From: Lineus longissimus
Lineage: Eukaryota > Nemertea > Pilidiophora > Heteronemertea > Lineidae
Length of the DNA stretch: 64,000 bases
Assembly (NCBI RefSeq): GCF_910592395.1
Contig: NC_088311.1
Span: 11,286,501-11,350,500, forward strand
Reading direction: 5' to 3'
Shown: one piece after another, positions 11,840 through 22,522 of the stretch
How positions within the stretch are numbered: position 1 is the first letter of the stretch
Layout: every line of letters begins with the position of its first letter
The notes under the pieces: model-generated
What the model was told of the DNA's origin: nothing
Databases searched by the model: none
Seen by the model: only the letters and a program-made list of their open reading frames with translations
Translations under genes and position numbers: made by a program

Positions 11840-14163
11840 TTACTGCTTTGTCGAAATGTTGAGTAAAATAGACCGAAATTTCCTATTCGTCATCAAGTAT
11901 ATGAAGAAGTTCAGCGTCGAATCTAATGTGATTAGCAACAAACCTGCTTTGCGGATGGCCGAGCCGATACGCCAGTAGGCCTCACCACTGATTAAAGCAT
12001 CAGTAAATACCAGGGTCAAGATTCTGTCTAAACACGCCGGTATTTCACATATGAAAAATAAAGTACAAATGCAGCCAGTCATGAGGGACAACTGATGTTG
12101 AGCCATCAGATTACTGTCGGAGGACCGGGAAAGCTTTTGTACACTACTAACTGATTTAAACAGTGATCGTATTACAGCTATGTTTAAAATCAACAGTAAA
12201 CCCAGTGGTGCTGCAAACATTATTGCTAAATAGACGATTTTATCCACCTCTTGTCCTATTGGATGTTTTTTAATCCTTAGTGGGCCGTCAGGAGAACATG
12301 GGTTATTTGGCTCGCCATCTCTTGTAAAATACATCCACCAATAACGCCAGACGTTGCAACAGATGGCCAACACAATTAATAATATCATGGTCTTCTTGGC
12401 ATTACCACGTGTTGAAATGGACTTTGCTTTTAAGGGGAAGATTAACTTCATGAATCTGGAAATAGGTATATACACGTATGAAATATAGAATATTGACGAG
12501 AACTTTGCCCACGTTTTGAAATGGACTCGGCTTTCGAGGGGAAGGTTGACTCCAAGAATTTGGAGAAAAGTATCAACAAATACATTCAATCAAATCAAAT
12601 CAAGTTGTCATTTCTAAGGAGCAACTTTCTAGGCAAGTGCGCCCTCCAATCTGTACTTAGTAGTACATCCCGTAAAGTTTTTACCTGTCTCCTGAATGTA
12701 TATCATATGAGCTGCTTCGAATGTCACTGTTAAAGCGTATTTCTTAATCTGTACTAAGTAGTACATCCCGTAAAGTTTTTACCTGTCTCCTGAATGTATA
12801 TCATATGAGCTGCTTCAAATGTCACTGTTAAAGCGTATTTCCTATTCTGTACTCAGTTGTACATCCCGTAAAGTTTTTACCTGTCTCCTGAATGTATATC
12901 ATATGAGCTGCTTCGAATGTCACTGTTAAAGCGTATTTCCTATTCTGTACTCAGTAGTACATCCCGTAAAGTTTTTACCTGTCTCCTGAATGTATATCAT
13001 ATGAGCTGCTTCAAATGTCACTGTTAAAGCGTATTTCCTATTGCAAATACAATGCTCTTCCCTCACCTCATAAGGTGTCAAAGCATCATCAAATCATACA
13101 CAAGTTACATCTTGACCACCACGAATTTTGCATCTTATCAAGGCTATACCCCGGCTATGTTTAAAGGGAGTATAGACCATGAGGTGTAGGATGACAAGTT
13201 ACTGAATAGAACCCTATTGCTGACCCTATAGACCATGATCTGCGCCTGACTCATGAAAAGGAAATGAGACGGTTCATTTTCACCGCCCGAGAAAATGTAA
13301 AAAGTAGGCTGAATGGTGTGCATGCGAAATCACCTTTACGGCGATTCCAATCTGTGAGCACTCCTGTAAAAGGCTCGGCGACTTCCAAACTTAATATTTT
13401 TTAACATTGGCTAAAGGAGGACCTGTAATTCAGATATCAGGGGCCTGCTAGTGAATTAAGTTTCAGCAGTTCGGACAGCTGTGCTGGCGTACACATTTTT
13501 GGACAAGTGTACGAATCACGATCGCGATATTCGGAGTTAGAATGAGTTTAGAAAATTTCTACGTGGGCTGTTGACTACTTAGGGACCTATCGCCAAGCTC
13601 CTCCATAGTTTCTCTTTTATACGCTCATACGAGGGGTCGGGGATGCAGGGGGGGGGGGATTCTTCTCATTATATGACTGGTTCTTACCTTTCCAGAGCAA
13701 CCAGCACCATCATGTGATTTCGCACCTCCAAACTGATGAAGTAAGGTATCTCGACTGGATAATACAAGTACGGTATGATCTCCAAATCTCCGTAAATTGC
13801 TTTGAAAATGTCGTCCCCTCTAATCATCCTTGAAATGAGATGCCGCATTGGGAATAAGACAAACGAAATTACCAACAGGGCCATGTCGGAATAAGCTAGA
13901 CAGCGAAGAAGATAGACGCCTTGTAGTTTGTCCGAGTTCATCTTGGTGAAGGTTTTGACGTTCAGTATATTCAGTATCACACCAATGAGGCTTACCGGCC
14001 CGATGCCACATACATACATGTAATGGGTATACTTGTTTCCAGGGATTGGGTCATCACAGGAAGCCGGGCCTCCGGCGTCCAAGGTGATCGCTGACTGTAA
14101 CTCCATCTCAAAGAGGTTCGTCGCGGCCAATTTGACTACTCTTGAGGCAGTTGTGTTTTTCAA
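11840..14163 (-). CDS. FMRFamide-receptor-like rhodopsin-class GPCR, copy 1 (2 exons)
   Basis: Exon 1 is 14163-13688 (158 codons plus 2 bases, donor GTAAGA). Exon 2 is 12455-11840 (acceptor TTTCCAG, phase 2, 204 codons plus stop), giving about 363 residues. Exon 1 has an N-glycosylation sequon near the start, TM1 with GVILNILNV, TM2 with LAYSD (conserved Asp) and TM3. The junction rebuilds ALERF, the equivalent of the DRY motif. Exon 2 gives TM4, an extracellular loop with one Cys, TM5 with Pro, TM6 with FFICEIPACLDRI and TM7 with DSTLNFFIY in place of NPxxY. The loop before TM3 reads PYLYYPVEIP and has no Cys, as in FMRFamide-receptor-like orphans (family knowledge). It would be a seven-helix plasma-membrane receptor coupling to G proteins; a peptide ligand is an inference. 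The start is the first ATG of the open exon; further upstream coding exons are not excluded. Confidence 0.8.
12653..13042. repeat. 98-bp tandem repeat in GPCR intron, 4 units
   Basis: Units begin with GTACTNAGTNGTACATCCCG and contain ACCTGTCTCCTGAATGTATA; starts are near 12653, 12751, 12848 and 12946. The same repeat has 6 units in the duplicate at 30193-30785. Confidence 0.9.
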
Positions 14164-15089
14164 CTCCTGGCAAAGGCTTGCCCTCCAAACTTAATATTCT
14201 GGAACCTTGGATCAATAAGGATGACCTGTAATTCAGATCTGACTCTACTAGTATGTGTGCAGTGCAGCCTATTTGTAACTGAGCTGATGAATTGAGTTTT
14301 ACTGAAAAAAACGTGACTCCCAACCGGAAGAACACGTCACGCGAAACTCTAAACTCAAACTGTATTGTTCGAAACGTGAAGCTTGCCGATATGAATATAT
14401 CGCTTTTCAAGCGGAAACCACTCGGTTTTCACAGGCGTTGGACTGATTCCGATTTAAAACGGGTTATAAGGTCACATTTAAAATCGAGTTCGAAATACAT
14501 TAAAATACCCGCAAGATAAATCGGAACTGGGCCAATTTTTGTGCCAAGATACTGATACTGCCACATGATTGGGGATTTACATAGGCAGTTTAAATCCAAA
14601 AATATGCAGCAGACGGTTGGACACTTCTTTAATTGAAATCAGTCAATGAAAAGGCAAGATTTGCGACAATTGCCAAACTTCATCTGTCCATAAGTCTAGG
14701 TGCGTTGAGATCAGTGACTTATCACATATCTTACTCATGAGGGTCGAAATGTACACAAAATTCATCCATTTTCTGCAGACGAGTTTCCACCGTGATAACT
14801 TGCTGTTCTCAACCTCCCTATTTACGGCTGATTTGGCCGACTAGCGCTGGAAGATGCAAGTGAGCTATTTAAACTCCTTCTGCGGGTGTACCGGTATATC
14901 AACATCCAACCCATACAGCCATTGTTATTGGTTCACCCGAATAAAATAAATACAACACCCCACAACTCCGTCGTCGACTCCACCACAGCCTTATTAAACC
15001 AGTATGAACCAATCTAGCTATTCAGTTGGCTCTACTACTAGCCGATGTCACAACGCGTCTTCAACCAATCCACACTGCCGACTGGTGAA

Positions 15090-15190
15090 ATATGCCTGTA
15101 CTGAAAATATGCGAACGTTTCCCCCATCTTCAAAAAGGGAGACGAAAGCGATAGAGCCTATCATACTGCCACCCAGTATCACTGCATGCG
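15090..15190 (+). pseudogene. Non-LTR reverse transcriptase fossil
   Basis: A short plus-strand stretch reads PPIFKKGDESDRAYH, which resembles the PIFKKGD block of jockey/RTE/CR1-type reverse transcriptases. It is broken by a stop just upstream. The equivalent at 33390-33475 reads ANVAPIFKKGDESD. Only this block survives in either copy. Confidence 0.5.
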
Positions 15191-15191
15191 T

Positions 15192-15213
15192 ATGCCCCCC
15201 ATCGGGGACAAGA
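15192..15213 (+). pseudogene. First fragment of the 22-residue-repeat ORF
   Basis: An ATG at 15192 opens the frame MPPIGDK, which joins the IGDK core of the 66-bp repeat. The frame is cut at 15213 by the fold-back element and resumes at 15853. The last nine bases (GGGACAAGA) are duplicated at 15853-15861. Confidence 0.5.
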
Positions 15214-15852
15214 GGTAACCGGAAAAACGCCGACCGACCGACCGACCGACCGACCGAACGACTGACCGACCAACCTTCCGACCTACCAACCCAAGGAGTT
15301 TCGTAGTTGAGTCACAGGTCTCATAAGTCAATGTGATATATCCAATCCACGATAGCAGGTCACGTGAAATGAAATTGTAAACAAGCGCACGTGCGCTGGT
15401 CAAATGACAACAAATGCATGTTGCGCGTTGCAGTTCATGCATTGCATCGGTCGAGACACTCGAGTAAAAAAACTACAGTGCATAGATTAGGCCCAAATCA
15501 TGTTTTTATATCCACCGACCATGTAGACAAAGCATATCTTTAGAGTATCGTTATCAGTTCCTTACCGCGTGGGCTCGTTTTCCCGGTATAATTGACTGGA
15601 GATGCTGCTGTCAGACACGTCGGACTCCATCACGTCCATTGCGCTGGGCACTACACAGATACATGTGCTATAGAGAAGCGAAAGGGATACTGCACTATGA
15701 CGGTAGGTTGGCAGGTCAGTCAGTCGGTCGGTCGGTCGGTCGGCGTTTTTCCGGTTACCGGGCTAGGAGGCGCGAATGGGATGCCGTAAGTGAGGTTGTC
15801 AGAGTCGGCGAGTAGGTCGGTCGGTCGGTCGGTCGGCGTTTTTCCGGTTACC
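15214..15852. mobile_element. GGTC-rich fold-back (Mutator-like?) transposon, 639 bp
   Basis: Ends are inverted: GGTAACCGGAAAAACGCC followed by (GACC)n on the left, and (GGTC)n then GGCGTTTTTCCGGTTACC on the right. It is flanked by a perfect 9-bp direct repeat GGGACAAGA (15205-15213 and 15853-15861) that belongs to the 66-bp host repeat. An extra internal right-end module lies at 15640-15757. No transposase is present, so it is non-autonomous. The 9-bp duplication suggests a Mutator-like or fold-back class. Confidence 0.75.
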
Positions 15853-15901
15853 GGGACAAGACTGTTGGTTACCCAATGAAAGACAATAACATTTACGAGT
15901 C
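15853..15901 (+). pseudogene. Second fragment of the 22-residue-repeat ORF
   Basis: This is most of one 66-bp unit, in frame as KTVGYPMKDNNIYES. It is trapped between the fold-back element and the Gypsy 5' LTR. The array resumes at 25785 after the Gypsy element. Confidence 0.7.
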
Positions 15902-16076
15902 TGTCGTGTCTTGAAGTATTACTGTCGTCTGCTACAGCAGATGCAGCCACCTAGTTATGAATGATGTAACTGGACTCTCCGGAGTCTGGAGACGGGATTA
16001 TGAGTAATTAAGAACATTGTTATAGTTTACAAGACTTGCTTCTTTCATTGATGATTGCTACTGTTACGATACCACA
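15902..16076 (+). repeat. Gypsy 5' LTR
   Basis: 175 bp, starting TG and ending CA, nearly identical to 25611-25784 with a few substitutions and a one-base length difference. Those differences could date the insertion. Confidence 0.93.
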
Positions 16077-16292
16077 TTGTGGCGACGAGGATGTGTGAAT
16101 TGAAGATAAGAATCTGCTGCGCGGAATGAACTTACAATGCTCCATTGCTAGAATTTTGGGAACTTTTGCTCATCACTTTGCATCCATGTGCTTTTAAACC
16201 CGTCCCTAGGTTCGATTTGTTACCTCCCTACTACGACCTTGCCGTGCTGCTGACATTACTTCCAACCTCGTTCCTAGGCACTTTTCTACGAA

Positions 16293-16345
16293 ATGGCATT
16301 TTCTGTGCCACTACCTGCACCGTTCCTCCAGAGTCCTGGTAAACC
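16293..16345 (+). pseudogene. Gypsy gag N-terminal fragment
   Basis: An ATG at 16293 opens 17 codons that stop at the DNA-transposon insertion site. The frame matches the gag frame that resumes at 21359/21367. This is the probable true gag start; the ATG at 21272 lies in transposon end sequence. Confidence 0.6.
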
Positions 16346-17654
16346 CATATGCATTCGGAGAGCGCGATCGCTACTGGGAACCTTTTGGTCGCTCGTGGGA
16401 CCCACTTTGATGATCGCCGCCCAGACCCTCACGTGACCCGCGTGTTAATAGATGGCGACGGTGTTGTTCCAGGCGGCGGTCGACCTGCATATTTAATGCT
16501 TTCCCTGTGTATTTGAGTATAAACTTGTACGATAAATGATAAGCGTGCGTGATCCGTGGTTGATGGATACTAATATCATAATATGGGGGAAGGCGCCGTG
16601 GAGGTCTAAAGCCAGGGTGGGGTGGGGGTTATAGTTAGGATGATGGTATCATGGCCGTTGACTGAAAAGCAGTGGGGGAGGACCAGGGAATATGGGGGCT
16701 ATAGATATATTTGAGTATAGATTTATACGATAAATGATAAGCGTTTGTGATCCGTAATTGTGGATACTAATATCATATAATAAATATGTTTTTGTCCGCT
16801 CGGAACTGTTTAATCTACAGACATAGGCATCACACTGTAGGCCCTAATAAGATCAATACCCATGTCGTGATTTTACTATTTAGCAAATTTTATCCCGGCA
16901 AATTATATTTTAATGTGATTTATCCCGGCAAATTATATATTAATGTGATTTGACAGGTCATATTTAGGCCTAATACTAATAGTGATCAACCTTGTTACTA
17001 TTGATTGATTATTGGCAACAATCACTGTTCATTAATAAGTTCGAGGAAAAATGTTGAGATCAACTTTGTTATCCGAAGCGTATAGGCCTAGGATTGATTG
17101 ATTATGTCGTTTATCTTGTAATATTCATGTAACTATGTACACTGTATTATGATGTACTGTCTGTACTTTTGTGACAGCTGTGCAACTGCAAGTAAATACT
17201 TAGTTAGTTCATCACCTTTCGTACAGATAGCACTGCAGGTGAGGGGTTTGGTGTGTTTGGGAAAGGTCTCACCTTGAGCGGTTGAGGACAATGTCACAAC
17301 CAGAGGATTTTTATCTATGGTATGGGTTTGCCAAGGCTTCTTTGAGGGTTTATAACGAATTATGGGCTTTTCCCCCCGCATTGATGTATCTGTAGTCGTC
17401 ACAATCAACTATCATGTCGGTACTTTACGCATATTACATGTCCGTGTATGTAAAGTTTCTTGTACTGTGCTATTAATTATGTAACTTTTCTTGTACAATA
17501 AATTTTTTTCACATTTGACAGTACCTAGAGTTTTTGCTTCGTCTTTGCTGTTCGGATGACGTATTTCACTGTACCGGTAATCACTGCTATCTTAGCGGAT
17601 ACACGCTGAGGGTTCCAATAAGAAAACCGTACGAGTGGCAGATCTTCTACGGCT

Positions 17655-19880
17655 CTGAAAGCAATCACTGTTATCCTCAAGGAGACACACTGAGGGTCCC
17701 CAGCAGCGATCAACTTGGTTATCTGGATAGTCTTGATAGATAATTGGTAGTAATCACTGTTATCCTTAAGGAGACACACTGAGGGTCCCCAGCAGCGATC
17801 AACTTGGTTATCTGAATAGTCTTGATAGATAATTGGCAGTAATCGTTGTTATCCTTAAGGAGACGCACTGAGAGGCCCCAGCAGCGATCAACTTGGTCAT
17901 CTGAGCAGTAGTGATTTATTCATGGCAATAAAACTGTTATGAGAGAGGAGACACGCTGAGGGTCCCCAGCAGCGATCAAATTGGTTATCGGAATAGTCTT
18001 GATAGATAATTGGTAATAATTGCTGTTGTCATAGAGGAGACGCACTGAGGGACCCCAGCAGCGATCAACTTGGTTATCTGAGCAGTAGTGATTGAATCAT
18101 GCCAATAAAAACTGTTCTGAGAGAGGAGACATGCTAACGGTTCCCAGCAGCGATCACACTTTATTAACGGAGCAGTAGGGATTGATTAATGGCAATAATC
18201 ACTCTTATCTGTGGGAATACACAATAAGGGTCCCCAGCAGCGATCAACTTGGTTATCGGAGTAGTCTTGATAGATAATTGGCAGTAATCACTGCTATCCT
18301 TAAGGAGACACACTGAGGGTCCCCAGCAGCGATCAACTTGGTTATCTGGATAGTCTTGATAGATAATTGGCAGTAATCACTGCTATCCTGTTATCCTTCA
18401 GGAGACACAATGAGGGTCCCCAGCAGCGATCAACTTGGTTATCGGAGTAGTCTTGATAGATAATTGGCAGTAATCACTGCTATCCTTAAGGAGACACACT
18501 GAGGGTCCCCAGCAGCGATCAACTTGGTTATCTGGATAGTCTTGATAGATAATTGGCAGTAATCGTTGTTATCCTTAAGCCCGTTACACACGAGGGACTT
18601 CTCACCAACTTAGTTGGAATTTTAATTCATAACAGGTATCCAGACCAGGTAACTGATACTTTGCCCGATTGGTTGGAGTTGCTGGCTGCACTACCGACTT
18701 GTTCTATTTCTCAACGACATCTTTTGTTTATATAAGGTTTTTTTTTGTTTATATAAGGATTGTGGGGTAGAAATTTCCCCGTGTGATTCAGTCAACAACA
18801 TAGTTGGGCCATATTTTGACCTTTTATCTTTATAGACTAAATATAGTGCAGGACCTAAATATTGCTGGGATTATGTCTTTCGTGTGAGTGGGTGAACGAC
18901 TCTCAACTTCCAGTCACCTGTGCACCTGTTCTTAATTTTAAAACCAACTAAGTTGGTGAGAGATCCCTCGTGTGTAGCGGGCTTAAAGGAGACACACTGA
19001 GGGTCCCCAGCAGCGATCAACTTGGTTATCGGAGTAGTCTTGATAGATAATTGGCAGTAATCACTGCTATCCTTAAGGAGACACACTGAGGGTCCCCAGC
19101 AGCGATCAACTTGGTTATCTGGATAGTCTTGATAGATAATTGGCAGTAATCGTTGTTATCCTTAAGGAGACACACTGAGGGTCCCCAGCAGCGATCAACT
19201 TGGTTATCGGAGTAGTCTTGATAGATAATTGGCAGTAATCACTGTTATCCTTCAGGAGACACAATGAGGGTCCCCAGCAGCGATCAACTTGGTTATCGGA
19301 GTAGTCTTGATAGATAATTGGCAGTAATCACTGTTATCCTTCAGGAGACACAATGAGGGTCCCCAGCAGCGATCAACTTCGTTATCGGAGTAGTCTTGAT
19401 AGATAATTGGCCGTAATCACTGCTATCCTTAAGGAGACACACTGAGGGTCCCCAGCAGCGATCAACTTGGTTATCTGAATAGTCTTGATAGATAATTGGC
19501 AGTAATCGTTGTTATCCTTAAGGAGACACACTGAGGGTCCCCAGCAGCGATCAACTTGGATAGTCTTGATAGATAATTGGCAGTAATCGTTGTTATCCTT
19601 AAGGAGACACATTGAGGGTCCCCAGCAGCGATCAACTTGGTTATCTGAATAGTCTTGATAGATAATTGGCAGTAATCACTTTTATCCTTAGGGAGACACA
19701 CTGAGAGGCCCCAGCAGCGATCAACTTGGTTTTCTGAGCAGTAGTGATTTATTCATGGCAATAAAACTGTTATGAGAGAGGAGACACACTGAGGGTCCCC
19801 AGCAGCGATCAACTTGGTTATCTGAATAGTCTTGATAGATAATTGGCAGTAATCACTGTTATCCTTAAGAAGACACACTG
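17655..19880. repeat. 89-bp satellite array (about 20 or more units)
   Basis: The unit contains GGAGACACACTGAGGGTCCC, CAGCAGCGATCAACTTGGTT and AGTCTTGATAGATAATTGGC. Period 89 bp measured from units at 17663, 17752 and 17841. Variant units carry GAGCAGTAGTGATTTATTCATGG. Interrupted by the TTAA MITE at 18579-18982. Confidence 0.95.
18575..18986. mobile_element. TTAA-flanked MITE inside the satellite
   Basis: Inverted ends GCCCGTTACACACGAGGGA / TCCCTCGTGTGTAGCGGGC enclose 404 bp between TTAA copies at 18575-18578 and 18983-18986. The inverted similarity extends inward through CACCAACTTAGTTGG. TTAA duplication points to a piggyBac- or Kolobok-type mobiliser; no ORF. Confidence 0.8.
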
Positions 19881-20505
19881 GCTGTGACTGTCTCATCTCT
19901 CTCACCATGTAGACAACTTGGCAGAGCAGCCAAGACTGATTTGGCCTGGCTGTGACTGTCTCATCTCTCTCACCATGTAGACAACTTGGCAGAGCAGCCA
20001 GGACTGATTTGGCCTGGCTGTGACTTCCTCATATCTCTCACCATTTGACAACTTAATAATAATATTGACCTACTGCCTTTTTCATGAATTAATTTTGAGC
20101 ATTATGTTTACAACGTAGTTGACAATAATTATAGTGAGAGAGATGAGACAGTCACAGCCAGGCCAAATCAGTCTTGGCTGCTCTGCCAAGTTGTCAACAT
20201 GGTGAGAGAGATGAGGAAGTCACAGCCAGGCCGAATCAGTCCTGGCTGCTCCACCGTGTTGACAACATGATGAGAGAGATTAGGAAGTCACAGCTAGGCC
20301 GAATCAGTCCTGGCTGCTCCACCGTGTTGACAACATGATGAGAGTGATGAGACAGTCACAGCTAGGCCGCATCAGTCTTCGCCGCACTGCCTAGTTATTG
20401 ATATGGCGAGAGAGATGAGACAGTCACAGCCAGGCCAAATCAGTCTTGGCTGCTCTGCCAAGTTGTCTACACGGTGAGAGAGATGAGACAGTCACAGCCA
20501 GGCAT
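19880..20505. repeat. Inverted array of a 68-bp repeat
   Basis: Left arm: about 2.5 direct units beginning GGCTGTGACTGTCTCATCTC (19880, 19948, 20016). Right arm from about 20136: about five inverted units (GAGATGAGACAGTCACAGCC). The arms are separated by about 60 bp, so the whole block can fold back. Confidence 0.85.
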
Positions 20506-20524
20506 CGCCCTCGCTGTCATAATT

Positions 20525-20872
20525 CGTCGTCCCCCCGACTTAATAAGTCGTCCCCCCGACTTAATAAGTCGTCCCCCCCCCGAGATAATAAGTCGTCCCC
20601 CCGACTTACTAAGTCGTCCCCCCGAGATAATAAGTCGTCCCCCCGACATACTAAGTCGTCCCCCCGACTTACTAAGTCGTCCCCCGAGATAATAAGTCGT
20701 CCCCCCCCCCCCGACATAATAAGTCGTCCCCCCGAGATAATAAGTCGTCCCCCCGACATACTAAGTCGTCCCCCCGACTTAATAAGTCGTCCCCCGAGAT
20801 AATAAGTCGTCCCCCCCCCCCCCCCCGACATAATAAGTCGTCCCCCGACTTAATAAGTCGTCCCGCCGAGAA
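20525..20872. repeat. 21-bp C-rich minisatellite
   Basis: Repeats of AATAAGTCGTCCCCCC joined to GACTT, GAGAT or GACAT variants, with C-runs of 5 to about 16. ORFs across it in several frames are by-products of the low complexity. The G-rich complement has regularly spaced G-runs. Confidence 0.95.
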
Positions 20873-21271
20873 TTTTTTTTTTTCGATGTCCTTTCCCAGC
20901 CACCGTAGATTTCAAAGAAAATTTCAATACTACAAGAGGGCAAGCACGATAATACTAGTAACCTGGTGTCAGCAGTTCAGTGAAGATAGTAGTCTACATG
21001 TTAGTTCATAATAATAACAGCTCAAGATCACAAGAAACCACAGATCCCGGCGCCCCCCGCCCACTGACGAAGACCCAGTCGCGCAACTCGATCCATCTCA
21101 CCCGATCTCACCCTGGCCAAGTTGAGCGCGTAAATACCACGAAAGGGTTAAATTTATCTATTAATAGAATATTCAAATAAGATTGCCGTCATGTTGATGC
21201 ACCTCCTGACCATGCTCCACACATAGATAACGCATGCGCAGTAGCAGCATCTTAAATGGAGAATTGGTCAC

Positions 21272-22522
21272 GTGAGGGTCTGGGCGGCGATCATCAAAGC
21301 GGGTCCCACGAGCGACCAAAAGGTTCCCAGCAGCGATCGCGCTCTCCGAACCCTGATCGGTAAACCTGCTTTCCAGTGGAAATTCTGGAAGTCGATGTTT
21401 GAGAATTACCTCATTGCTGCTGAAGATGAGAGGAATAAATTCTCACCGCAACGCAAGAGAGGACTCTTACTACATTCTATTGGGGCTGAAGCCCAACGTG
21501 TGTTTTACACGCTACGGGAGGATGCTGTTGAGTATGCTGATGGGGATGACGACTACGTGAAAGCGCTTAAGCTGTTAGAGAGTCATTTTGCACCCGTGGA
21601 AAATACCATTGCCGCGAGGGTACGTTTCCGGAAAAGATCTCAACATACCAATGAAACTATTGATCAGTTCGTTACAAACCTGCGTGAGTTAGCGATTCCG
21701 TGCAACTACGGAGATCGGCTTGACGAAATGGTACGTGATCAGATAGTGGAGAAAACCAACAATCCGAAGTGTCAGGAGCGCCTGCTTTTAGAGAAGGACC
21801 CGTCATTGGAAAAAGCCTTGACAAATGCACGTCGTGTTGAACAAGCACAGAAAGAATCGAAAACGATGGGAAAAGAGGCCGCTAAATCTGAGGATACAGT
21901 CCATGCAATGAAAGCCCATCATAAAAAGCCAAGCCATCGACAGTCGTTTTCAAAACCTACGAGGCCTACGCCGTTTACTGACAATCGCTCATGCTATAGG
22001 TGTGGTTCAAGATCACATCTTGCTAACTCTAAGGACTGTCGTGCTACACAAGTTACTTGTCATGCCTGTGGCAAGAAAGGTCACTTACAGAAGTTATGTA
22101 TGCAGGCAAAACGTACAAATGCTTCTACAGTTAGGCACCTACAATTCGATCAAACTTTGGAGAATGATCTTACTGGTTGTGTGACTACACATTCCGTGCC
22201 TGGACCTGATATGCATGTGCTCTCACTTGTGAATGCACCCAAGGACACCAATGCAATCTCGTGTACGATTACGATGAACCATGTTCCAATGCGCATGTTA
22301 GTCGATACAGGAAGTCCGAGAACTCTAATCTCCCAAGCGCAATACGAAAAGTATTTCGCCCACGTTCCCTTACAACCTGCTGAGGTACAACTCAAGTCTT
22401 ACTCTATGGATATCGTTAAAGTCTCTGGAACTTTTACCGCCGACATCACTTACAAGGATCGTATCTGCCAAGTACATAATGTATACCTGTACATGTTGTT
22501 AAACAGGGTGTTGCCCTTCTAG
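21272..22522 (+). pseudogene. Gypsy Gag plus protease portion
   Basis: An open frame of 416 codons; codons up to about 32 derive from the DNA-transposon end, so genuine Gag starts near 21367. It shows a Gag core (FQWKFWKSMFENYL), two CCHC-type knuckles near 21990-22095 (CYRCGSRSHLA and CHACGKKGHLQKLC) and a retropepsin active site (MLVDTGSPRTLIS) near 22296. The frame is lost near 22490 before the end of the protease. It is the structural and RNA-binding part of the retrotransposon, and it is not functional here. Confidence 0.85.

Larger units (their letters stand above)
10427..15204. repeat. Segmental duplication, copy 1
   Basis: Direct duplicate of 27951-33476, starting at CATGCATAACGTACAACG and ending at GCATGCGTATGCCCCC. 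It is nearly identical over most of its length. It contains the GPCR gene, the decayed exon, the 98-bp repeat and a reverse-transcriptase fossil. Relative to copy 2 it lacks the 483-bp MITE and about 140 bp near 13560-13610, and has about 110 extra bases near 14590-14690. Confidence 0.9.
16346..21358. mobile_element. 5.0-kb DNA transposon with satellite-filled interior, inserted in Gypsy gag
   Basis: 85-bp inverted repeats (16354-16438 and 21266-21350) start TTCGGAGAGCGCGATCGCT and end in CCCTCACGTGACC. The outermost 8 bases on each side differ from each other. The flanking 8-bp direct repeat GGTAACC-type sequence is GGTAAACC (16338-16345 and 21359-21366), and removing the insert restores the gag frame. 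No transposase ORF was seen. An 8-bp duplication fits hAT, P or Mutator-like classes; I cannot choose. The interior holds a duplicated 80-bp segment (16505-16580 and 16700-16785), the 89-bp satellite, a TTAA MITE, an inverted 68-bp array and a 21-bp array. Confidence 0.75.

Noticed and set aside
20446-20831. Long ORFs in several frames and both strands with Pro-rich or Gly-rich repeats
   Set aside because: By-product of the 21-bp C-rich minisatellite, whose period is a multiple of three.
21272-21366. ATG at 21272 as the Gypsy gag start
   Set aside because: These codons lie in the DNA-transposon terminal repeat; the real gag start is before the insertion, near 16293.
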